A stretch of DNA of 64,000 bases from NCBI GenBank assembly GCA_965204295.1, contig OZ241973.1:3162001-3226000 (forward strand), given 5' to 3'. Each line of letters starts with the position of its first letter. Position 1 is the stretch's first letter. The notes beneath the pieces are model-generated. The model saw only the letters and a list, made by a program, of their open reading frames with translations. It was not told where the DNA came from and did no database searches. Both the position numbers and the translations under genes were made by a program. The DNA comes from JAWKWH01 sp965204295. GTDB taxonomy: Bacteria; Pseudomonadota; Alphaproteobacteria; Rhizobiales; Rhizobiaceae. Shown piece after piece: positions 8,666 to 16,249 of the stretch.

Positions 8666-10561
8666 ATGGTGGAACCGGCCACAGATATGCTTCGGATCAG
8701 GGACCTTCGGGTCTCCATTTCGGTGAGCAACACGGAAATCGATGTCGTCAAAGGCGTTAGTTTTCGGGTTCCGCGCGGCAAGACGATTTGCCTCGTTGGC
8801 GAATCCGGGTCGGGCAAATCCATCATTGCCCAGTCGATCATGGGGATATTGCCGAAAGTTGCTCGGATATCCGGCGGATCGATCGACTTCGACGACCCCG
8901 AAACCGATGAAAAACCCATCGATATCGCCGGGCTCGATCGAAACGGCAAGGAACTGCTTTCGCTTCGTGGAGGCAGGATATCGATTATTTTCCAGGAGCC
9001 AATGACCTCGCTGTCGCCGGTCCATACAATCGGCGATCAGATCGAAGAGGCGCTGATGCTCCACCGCGATGCCAAACAACGCGAGGCGAGAACCACGACG
9101 GAAGAAATGCTGCATCTTGTGGGTTTTCCCGATCCTCATCGCGCTTACGACATGTATCCGATGGAACTGTCCGGAGGATTGCGGCAGCGCGCGATGATCG
9201 CAATGGCCCTGATTTGCCATCCGGCGTTGCTGATCGCCGATGAACCGACCACCGCGCTGGACGTCACGATCCAGGCGCAGGTGCTGGCGGTTCTGAAAGA
9301 CCTGCAAAAAAAGCTGGGAATGTCGCTGCTGCTGATCACCCATGATCTGGGTGTTGTGGCCAATATGGCCGACGAGGTCGTGGTCATCTATCACGGTGAG
9401 ATCATGGAAGCGGGTACGGTGGAGGAGATTTTCACCAACCCCCGGCACGAATATCTCAAGGTGCTGTTGGCCGCGGTGCCTCGATTGAAGATGGAGCCGG
9501 GTGAGAAACTTCGGGCGCTGCGCGAAATCAACGAGGAATTGCCGGCGTCAATGATCCGCCGGCAGCCGACGGACGAGAACACACCTCCGCTTCTCTCTGT
9601 CAAGAACCTATCGAAAACATACACTTCGAAAAAAGGCGGCGGCCTGCTGGGTGGAGGAGCGGCGGTAACTCGCGCAGTCAACAACGTCAGTTTCAAACTT
9701 CGGCGCGGCGAATGTTTCGGTCTGGTCGGTGAGAGCGGTTGCGGGAAATCCTCCCTTAGCAAATTGATCTGCCGCGCGGTCACCGCCGACACGGGCGGCA
9801 TGGTATTTGACAACGGCGGCGGGCCGGTCGATGTCGCCGCGTTGCGGGGCCGCGAACTGGAGAAATTCAGAACCCGCATTCAAATGGTGTTCCAGGATCC
9901 GTTTTCATCGTTAAGCCCCCGGTCGACAATTGCGAACACGCTTCGCGAACCGATGGAAATACACAACCTCGGAGACAAGACGTGGCGCAAGCAATGGGCG
10001 AGCGAACTGTTGCGTATGGTCGGCCTGCCCAAAACGGCGATGAACCGCTATCCGCATTCGTTTTCCGGAGGGCAGCGTCAACGGATCGGCATCGCCCGCG
10101 CGCTTGCCGTGGAGCCGGACCTGCTTGTTTGCGATGAGCCCGTTTCCGCACTTGACGTGTCAGTCCAGGCGCAAATTCTCAACCTCCTGACCCGACTTCG
10201 CAAGGATCTCGGCCTGACATCGATATTCATTTCCCACAATCTGGCGGTCGTGAACTATGTGGCCGATCGCGTTGCCGTCATGTATCGGGGCCGAATCGTG
10301 GAGATCGCCCCGCCGTCCGTCCTTTTTGAAAATCCGGTCCATCCTTATACGCAAAGGCTGATATCGGCGATCCCGACAATTGAGCTCGATCGCAAACTTG
10401 ATCTGGACACTCTGCGGTCCATGGAGGAAAACGAGGAGGACCAATGGGCGCAGGATTTCCGGATTGAACCGGATGATATGGCCTCGAAACTCGAGCCGGT
10501 CGGCGAGGCGCATTTTGTATTGCGCGATGCGGGCGCGGATGCGCGCAGGAGGGCTGCATGA
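8666..10561 (+). CDS. Peptide-type ABC importer, fused double ATPase (DppD-DppF type)
   Basis: About 631 residues with two complete ABC cassettes in tandem. The first has GESGSGKS (Walker A), LSGGLRQR (signature) and LIADEPTTALD (Walker B); the second has GESGCGKS, FSGGQRQR and LVCDEPVSALD. Each is followed by the oligopeptide-transporter C-terminal extension (HPYTQRLISAIP in the second). This matches fused DppDF/OppDF or YejF-like ATPases. The start is uncertain: the ATG at 8666 fits the beginning of the first cassette, 8687 is an alternative, and the frame extends to 8594. It overlaps the binding protein gene by 4 bases (ATGA) and heads the operon. Confidence 0.92.
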   Translation: MVEPATDMLRIRDLRVSISVSNTEIDVVKGVSFRVPRGKTICLVGESGSGKSIIAQSIMGILPKVARISGGSIDFDDPETDEKPIDIAGLDRNGKELLSLRGGRISIIFQEPMTSLSPVHTIGDQIEEALMLHRDAKQREARTTTEEMLHLVGFPDPHRAYDMYPMELSGGLRQRAMIAMALICHPALLIADEPTTALDVTIQAQVLAVLKDLQKKLGMSLLLITHDLGVVANMADEVVVIYHGEIMEAGTVEEIFTNPRHEYLKVLLAAVPRLKMEPGEKLRALREINEELPASMIRRQPTDENTPPLLSVKNLSKTYTSKKGGGLLGGGAAVTRAVNNVSFKLRRGECFGLVGESGCGKSSLSKLICRAVTADTGGMVFDNGGGPVDVAALRGRELEKFRTRIQMVFQDPFSSLSPRSTIANTLREPMEIHNLGDKTWRKQWASELLRMVGLPKTAMNRYPHSFSGGQRQRIGIARALAVEPDLLVCDEPVSALDVSVQAQILNLLTRLRKDLGLTSIFISHNLAVVNYVADRVAVMYRGRIVEIAPPSVLFENPVHPYTQRLISAIPTIELDRKLDLDTLRSMEENEEDQWAQDFRIEPDDMASKLEPVGEAHFVLRDAGADARRRAA

Positions 10562-12468
10562 GACAATATCGGGTGGCCCGCGCAATCATGTTCGCGGTAG
10601 CGACATCGCTGTTTTTCACGCCGGCGTTCGCCGCGTCGCTTGTTTCCGAACCGCCGGTCCTTGCCGGGAAAGTCGAATCCGGCGAACTGCCTCCGATGTC
10701 GAAGCGCTTACCGCAAAGTCCGAAGGTGATCGACTTTGCCGCAAGGGGCAAGCAACCCGGGCGTTATGGCGGGCGGCTCAGGATGCTGATGGGCAAGGCC
10801 AAGGATATCCGCATGATGACCGTTTACGGTTATTCGCGATTGGTCGGATTCAACGAAGATCTTGGGTTGGAAGAGGATATCCTGCAGGATTTCACCGTCG
10901 AGGACGGTCGCATATTTACATTGAAGATACGACCGGGCCATCGCTGGTCCGACGGTTATCCGTTTACGGCCGAGGATTTCCGGTATTGGTGGGAAGATGT
11001 CGCGAACAACAAGGAACTATCCGGCGGCGGGCCGCCGCAGGCGATGCTGGTTGACGGCAAGCCGCCCAAATTCGAGATTATCGACAATCTGACGGTGCGC
11101 TATGAGTGGCATGCGCCCAACCCGCTTTTCCCGCTCTCGCTGTGTGGGTCGCGACCGCTCTATATCTACATGCCGGCGCACTACCTGAAGCAGTTTCACG
11201 CCAACCACGCCGACAAGGAACACCTGCAAAGGCAGGCCGAAGAAAACAACTCCCGCAACTGGGCCGCATATCACACGCGACTGGCGCGGCAGTACCGGCC
11301 GGAGAATCCGGATTTACCGACTCTCGACGCCTGGCGGAATACGACCGCGGGTCCTTCCAAACGCTTCGTGTTCGAACGCAATCCCTATTACCATCGCACC
11401 GATCCGCAGGGGCGGCAATTGCCCTATATCGATCAGGTTGTGCTGGATATGGGATCCACCGATATCGTTCCCGCAAAGGCAGGTGCGGGCGAAAGCGATC
11501 TGCAAGCGCGTTACATCCGTTTTGACAATTACACCTTTCTCAAACAGGCGGAGAAAGAGCAGGACTTCGATGTGCGGCTCTGGCGCAACGGGGTCAGTTC
11601 GCAAATCGCCCTTTATCCGAACCTGAACGTCTCCGATCCGGTGTGGCGCGATGTCGTCCAGAATGTCGATTTCCGGCGCGCCTTGTCGATCGGAATCGAC
11701 CGGCGTGAGATAAACCAGCAACTCTATTTCGGCCTTGCGAAGCCGGGCGGAAATACCACGCTCTCGGTTTCCAGACTGTACGATGAGCAACGCGATACCG
11801 TCTGGACCGACCATGATCCCTCGCGGGCGAACGAAATGCTGGACGGAATGGGCCTCGACAAACGCGATCATGACGGCATACGGCTGTTGCCGGACGGGCG
11901 CAGGGCGGAAATCATTGTCGAGAGCGCCGGAGAGAGCACCGAGGAGACCGATGCGCTCGAACTGATCGGATATCATCTGGGGGATATCGGATTGAAACTG
12001 CACACGCGCGCCCTGCAGCGCGATATTCTCAGGCGCAGATTTCTCACCGGTGAAACGCTGATGACCATCTCCTACGGTTTGAATGTCGGACTGGCCAGCC
12101 CGGACATGAACCCTGAAGAACTGGCGCCGGTTTCGGCCGCGCAACCGAATTGGCCCGTTTGGGGGCAATATGTCGAGACCGGCGGCAAGGCCGGCATGCC
12201 GGCTGATCTGCCGGAAGCCTACCGCATGTATGAACTATACATGGAATGGCGCGGATCGCGATCGGATGAGGGTCGCCGCCGCATATGGGAAGAGATGCTG
12301 GGCCTTTATGCCGATCGGGTGTTCTCCATCGGAATCGCCGGAGAAACCATTCAGCCGGTGGTGATAAACCGGAAGCTTCGGAACATACCGGAGGAAGGGC
12401 TTTATTCTTGGGCGCCGACGGCGTTTTTCGGTGTGTACAAACCAGATACATTCTGGCTTGAGGAATAG
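10558..12468 (+). CDS. ABC transporter substrate-binding protein, family 5 (peptide/oligosaccharide type)
   Basis: About 636 residues. An N-terminal signal peptide is visible (hydrophobic run from about residue 8, ending in PAFAA). The mature protein is a family 5 binding protein: LKIRPGHRWSDGYPFTAEDF is the conserved lobe signature, and VDFRRALSIGIDRREINQ is the second conserved block. At over 600 residues it is longer than DppA (about 535), as in the subclass found with extended permeases in alphaproteobacteria. It is periplasmic and delivers ligand to the two permeases downstream. The substrate could be a peptide, an oligosaccharide or an opine; the sequence does not decide. Confidence 0.9.
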   Translation: MRQYRVARAIMFAVATSLFFTPAFAASLVSEPPVLAGKVESGELPPMSKRLPQSPKVIDFAARGKQPGRYGGRLRMLMGKAKDIRMMTVYGYSRLVGFNEDLGLEEDILQDFTVEDGRIFTLKIRPGHRWSDGYPFTAEDFRYWWEDVANNKELSGGGPPQAMLVDGKPPKFEIIDNLTVRYEWHAPNPLFPLSLCGSRPLYIYMPAHYLKQFHANHADKEHLQRQAEENNSRNWAAYHTRLARQYRPENPDLPTLDAWRNTTAGPSKRFVFERNPYYHRTDPQGRQLPYIDQVVLDMGSTDIVPAKAGAGESDLQARYIRFDNYTFLKQAEKEQDFDVRLWRNGVSSQIALYPNLNVSDPVWRDVVQNVDFRRALSIGIDRREINQQLYFGLAKPGGNTTLSVSRLYDEQRDTVWTDHDPSRANEMLDGMGLDKRDHDGIRLLPDGRRAEIIVESAGESTEETDALELIGYHLGDIGLKLHTRALQRDILRRRFLTGETLMTISYGLNVGLASPDMNPEELAPVSAAQPNWPVWGQYVETGGKAGMPADLPEAYRMYELYMEWRGSRSDEGRRRIWEEMLGLYADRVFSIGIAGETIQPVVINRKLRNIPEEGLYSWAPTAFFGVYKPDTFWLEE

Positions 12469-12473
12469 GGCTG

Positions 12474-13472
12474 GTGCTGCGCTACATTTCGCTGCGGTTT
12501 CTGGCCATGATACCCACGCTGGTGATCGCCAGCATGTTGATATTCGCCATCATCGAACTGCCGCCGGGCGACTATTTCGAAAGCTATGTCGCGGAATTGC
12601 AGGCTTCCGGCGAAACGGTCGATCCGAATAAGATCGAATTTCTGCGCAAGGAATACGGTTTCGACCAGCCGCTGTGGCAGCGGTATCTTGGCTGGGCCGG
12701 CGGCATGTTCCTTGGCGATTTTGGCTATTCTTTCGAATATGAGCGCCCCGTTTCCGATCTGATCGGGAACCGGTTGTTCCTGACGATCCTGCTCTCCTTC
12801 GCAACGATCATATTCACATGGCTGATCGCGTTTCCGATCGGGATCTACTCGGCGACGCACCAATACAGCTGGGGCGACTATGGTTTCACCTTTGTCGGCA
12901 TGCTCGGCATCGCGGTGCCGAATTTCCTGCTGGCGCTGGTGATGCTGTACTTCGCCAATGTGTGGTTCGGCGTATCGATCGGCGGCTTGATGGACCCCGA
13001 ATATATCGACCAGCCGATGTCGCTCGCGAAAATGGGTTCGATCCTTTCTCACATGGTCATCCCGGTCATCGTGATCGGCACGTCGGGAACGGCGGCCATG
13101 ATGCGGCGGATACGCGCCAACCTGATGGATGAACTTCAGAAGCAATATGTGGTCACCGCGCGAGCCAAGGGCGTGGGGCCAATGAAGACGGTGCTGAAAT
13201 ACCCGTTCCGGATGTCGTTGAACTTCTTCATCGCCGACATCGGAAACATCCTGCCCGCCGTGGTTTCCGGCGCCGAAGTGGTTGCGATCGTGCTGTCGCT
13301 GGAGACAACCGGCCCTCTGTTGATATCGGCGCTTCAAAGCCAGGACATGTACCTTGCCGGTTCCTTCCTCATGTTCCTTGCCTTGCTGACCGTCATAGGC
13401 GTGCTGATTTCGGATATCGCGCTCGCCATTCTTGATCCGCGCATCAGGCTACAGGGGAGGGAGAGCAAATGA
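12474..13472 (+). CDS. ABC transporter permease, DppB type
   Basis: About 332 residues, starting with GTG 5 bases after the binding protein stop. Six membrane segments are expected: a first helix (FLAMIPTLVIASMLIFAII), a characteristic periplasmic loop after it (KIEFLRKEYGFDQPLWQRY), and five more. The cytoplasmic EAA-type loop that docks on the ATPase is visible as YVVTARAKGVGPMKTVLKYPFR. It pairs with the DppC-type permease that follows with a 4-base overlap. Confidence 0.92.
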   Translation: MLRYISLRFLAMIPTLVIASMLIFAIIELPPGDYFESYVAELQASGETVDPNKIEFLRKEYGFDQPLWQRYLGWAGGMFLGDFGYSFEYERPVSDLIGNRLFLTILLSFATIIFTWLIAFPIGIYSATHQYSWGDYGFTFVGMLGIAVPNFLLALVMLYFANVWFGVSIGGLMDPEYIDQPMSLAKMGSILSHMVIPVIVIGTSGTAAMMRRIRANLMDELQKQYVVTARAKGVGPMKTVLKYPFRMSLNFFIADIGNILPAVVSGAEVVAIVLSLETTGPLLISALQSQDMYLAGSFLMFLALLTVIGVLISDIALAILDPRIRLQGRESK

Positions 13473-14647
13473 CCTCCTCTCCGCTCCCCGATAACGGAAA
13501 ACCTCTCAAGCATTTCGTTTCAAAAGCGGAGTTCAATCCGTATGCGACCGAAAAGCTGACGCCGGAGCTGGAATCCTACTATCTGGCCTCACAGCGCAAA
13601 CTCATGTGGTGGAAATTCAGGAACCACCGCCTTGCCTACTGGTCCGGCATCCTGCTGGCGATCTTCTACATCATGATCGCATTCGCCGAATTCATCGCGC
13701 CCTATGATCTGGCGCACCGGCATCCGGATTATATCTACGCTCCGCCGCAGGGGATTTCGATCGTTCACGACGGTTCGCTGACCATGCCGTTCGTCTACGG
13801 GCGAACGCAGGAACTCGATATGGAAATCCTGAAACGGGAATATCCCGTCGATGAGAGCAGGCGCTATGCGATCGGGCTCTTCTGCAAAGGGGATCCGTAC
13901 AGATTCTGGGGACTCGTCGAGGCGGACCGTCATCTGTTTTGCGCCGAGGGCGACGGAAAGATTTTCCTGTTCGGAACCGACCGGCTGGGACGCGACATGT
14001 TCTCGCGCATTATCCACGGCGCCCGCATATCGCTGACCATCGGCCTGATCGGCATCGCGGTCAGTTTCATTCTGGGAATCACGATTGGCGGGCTGGCCGG
14101 CTACTATGGCGGCTGGGTCGACATGGTGGTTCAGCGCATCATCGAGGTGTTGCAGTCCATTCCCAGCATCCCGCTATGGCTGGCGCTCGCGGCGATCCTG
14201 CCGGTCACGTGGAGCCCCATTCTGATCTATTTCGGCATTACGATCATTCTCGGCCTGCTTGACTGGACAGGGCTCGCCAGAGCCGTCCGGTCAAAGCTTT
14301 TCTCGCTGCGCGAGGAAGACTATGTGCTGGCCGCGCAACTCGTCGGCGCACGGCCCAAACGGATTATCGCACGCCATCTCATACCGGGATTCATGAGCCA
14401 CCTGATCGCGTCGGCGACCATTACGATCCCCACGATGATACTCGGCGAAACGTCGCTTAGCTTCCTTGGTCTCGGCCTGCGTCCTCCGGTGACCAGTTGG
14501 GGGGTTCTGCTGAAAGAAGCGCAAACCATCAACGTTGTCGTGCTTTATCCTTGGCTGTTGCTGCCCGTGATGCCGGTGATCATCGTGATTCTGGCGTTCA
14601 ATTTTCTTGGCGACGGCCTGCGCGACGCCGCCGACCCGTACCATTAG
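13469..14647 (+). CDS. ABC transporter permease, DppC type with extended N-terminus and periplasmic loop
   Basis: About 392 residues, longer than classical DppC (about 300). Some 55 extra residues precede the first membrane helix (LAYWSGILLAIFYIMIAFAEF), and the loop after it is long, ending in FGTDRLGRDMFSRIIHGARI, the hallmark of the family. The EAA loop is visible in DYVLAAQLVGARPKRIIARH, and the C-terminus shows the usual GDGLRDAADPY ending. Coupled to the DppB gene by a 4-base overlap. The long periplasmic loop matches the large binding protein in the same operon. Confidence 0.92.
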   Translation: MTSSPLPDNGKPLKHFVSKAEFNPYATEKLTPELESYYLASQRKLMWWKFRNHRLAYWSGILLAIFYIMIAFAEFIAPYDLAHRHPDYIYAPPQGISIVHDGSLTMPFVYGRTQELDMEILKREYPVDESRRYAIGLFCKGDPYRFWGLVEADRHLFCAEGDGKIFLFGTDRLGRDMFSRIIHGARISLTIGLIGIAVSFILGITIGGLAGYYGGWVDMVVQRIIEVLQSIPSIPLWLALAAILPVTWSPILIYFGITIILGLLDWTGLARAVRSKLFSLREEDYVLAAQLVGARPKRIIARHLIPGFMSHLIASATITIPTMILGETSLSFLGLGLRPPVTSWGVLLKEAQTINVVVLYPWLLLPVMPVIIVILAFNFLGDGLRDAADPYH

Positions 14648-14861
14648 GTTCAATCGACATTCACGATCCGGTTTTGCGGAGATATGCGGTTCATGGGTTT
14701 CCGGATTCGTTGATCCGGGGATTTGTGATGACCAGGCGCTACGAACTGAACTCCGCCGCCCGCCCTCACGTCCGCGCCGAAGGCCGGGCCGCGTGCGCTA
14801 TGATGAGCAACGCGCACAATCCCGGAGATCGCGCGGCCGTTCAAGGTAGGTGAAAAAACGG

Positions 14862-15941
14862 TTAGGCGGGCGTGACAGTGGCGTTTGGCAGAAGATAGTC
14901 CTCAAGTCTTTCGACCACTTTCAGACATTGATCCGCAAAGCGACGGATGTCTTCACCTATCAAGGTAACGGTCTCGCCTGGTTCGTGGTCTTCGGCAAAG
15001 TGGGCATAGTGCTCATCAGCCATGCCGAGATTGTGCCCTAACACATGCCGCTTCTGGATATTCAGTCGAATGTGATCAATCTCGTCCTGCGATAGCCGGT
15101 CAAAAGGGTTGATACCGATCTTGGCGAAGACCTCTTTACCGTGCTCGACATTCTGGAAAGCATTACCGACGGCCTTCTTGCCAGTGAGTTTGTTTAACCG
15201 CTCCGGCAGGTGTGTACGCACCAAATACGCATGAACGGTTTTCAAAGTCGCCTCAAACGCCGTCAGAACGTCCTCGTGCGCATTACCCATGATATGATAA
15301 GCGATTTCCTTCCTGCCCTGTTCATCAAGCTTGTCAGCTAAGGCGGTTTGCTCTCCGACCAGTTCGATCTCGCGCCGGAAGTGGCGCGATACATTTGGCG
15401 CGCCGCAGTCAGGGCAGAACAAGGCAAGAGCATAAATACCATAGGCCCTGCCGCAGATCTCGCAATCGAGACTGCGTAGCAAGTCTTCACGGATCGCCAA
15501 CGGCTTGGCAAGACGACGCGGTTTGTGCTCCATCTTCATGGTGATGAAGCTACCCTTTCCCATCTCACGATTGAACTCCTTTGCCAAATTCCCTAGCCAG
15601 TCGCCTACATCATTTTCAGCCATCCAAAGCACATGCTTCTTCACGGCCTCAATATCGTCGGCGTGGATAAACTCTTCGTCGTTTGCCACATGGCCAGAAT
15701 ACGGGCAGACGGTCTGCCCTGGCCCTGGATCGCGCCGGATACGCGACCCGTGCTCATCGGCTATGACTCGATCTTCAGGAGCTTCACCAATCAAGAAAAG
15801 GCGCGGTGTGGCCTCCGGGTTTGGTGAGTACTGATAGAACTTGCCGGAAGGGCTCTTCGGCAGAGGTAGCGAAAGTTCCATTAGGTCGCGGGTTCCGCCG
15901 CTGCGGTACTTCTCTAGCTGGCGAAACTTCAAGTCTTTCAT
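14862..15941 (-). CDS. Uncharacterised protein with a central CxxC...CxxC zinc-ribbon-like motif
   Basis: About 359 residues; I do not recognise the family. Near the middle, CEICGRAYGIYALALFCPDCG has two CxxC pairs 13 residues apart, a treble-clef or zinc-ribbon pattern; an isolated CPYSGH lies near residue 85. The second half is largely charged and helical. It is the last gene of a three-gene minus-strand run behind an MmeI-like restriction enzyme and the small duplicated-motif protein, separated by short gaps, so it probably belongs to the same accessory unit. A nucleic-acid-related or defence role is a guess from position only. Confidence 0.75.
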   Translation of the reverse strand: MKDLKFRQLEKYRSGGTRDLMELSLPLPKSPSGKFYQYSPNPEATPRLFLIGEAPEDRVIADEHGSRIRRDPGPGQTVCPYSGHVANDEEFIHADDIEAVKKHVLWMAENDVGDWLGNLAKEFNREMGKGSFITMKMEHKPRRLAKPLAIREDLLRSLDCEICGRAYGIYALALFCPDCGAPNVSRHFRREIELVGEQTALADKLDEQGRKEIAYHIMGNAHEDVLTAFEATLKTVHAYLVRTHLPERLNKLTGKKAVGNAFQNVEHGKEVFAKIGINPFDRLSQDEIDHIRLNIQKRHVLGHNLGMADEHYAHFAEDHEPGETVTLIGEDIRRFADQCLKVVERLEDYLLPNATVTPA

Positions 15942-15955
15942 GTGCCGCCCCAGGA

Positions 15956-16168
15956 TCAGGATTCCTTCACGGTCATACGCGGATTCCGCCTTGCGTAGCC
16001 CTCGGTCACGAAACGTCCGGTTTTGGTGCTTCTGGCCGATCCCGTCGACCCGCCGCCCGTTTTTTCATAAACGGTCGTATTCGGACTGCGCTTGCCGTGC
16101 GCCGGGGTGACGAAGCGCCTGCCGGTCGCGCTGCGGCGATGCCCGCCGCCGCCTACTTTCTTTGCCAT
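15956..16168 (-). CDS. Small basic protein with a duplicated TGRFVT...P..TV motif
   Basis: About 70 residues from the ATG at 16168, which has a strong GGAGG 8 bases upstream; the frame is open to 16222 but without such a site. The protein contains two copies of one unit: RSATGRRFVTPAHGKRSPNT and, after a glycine-rich linker, RSTKTGRFVTEGYARRNPRM, each ending with a TTV-E or MTV-E turn. Small proteins of this pattern are widespread and of unknown function. Very high content of Arg, Lys, Gly and Thr. It lies 81 bases after the restriction enzyme stop and 14 bases before the zinc-motif gene, all on the same strand. Confidence 0.75.
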   Translation of the reverse strand: MAKKVGGGGHRRSATGRRFVTPAHGKRSPNTTVYEKTGGGSTGSARSTKTGRFVTEGYARRNPRMTVKES

Positions 16169-16249
16169 TTTCGTGGCCTCCGCATCATGTGCCGGGATCG
16201 GCTTCCGCCATGAGTATACCATGATTCACAGCACGAACAAAGGTAGAAC

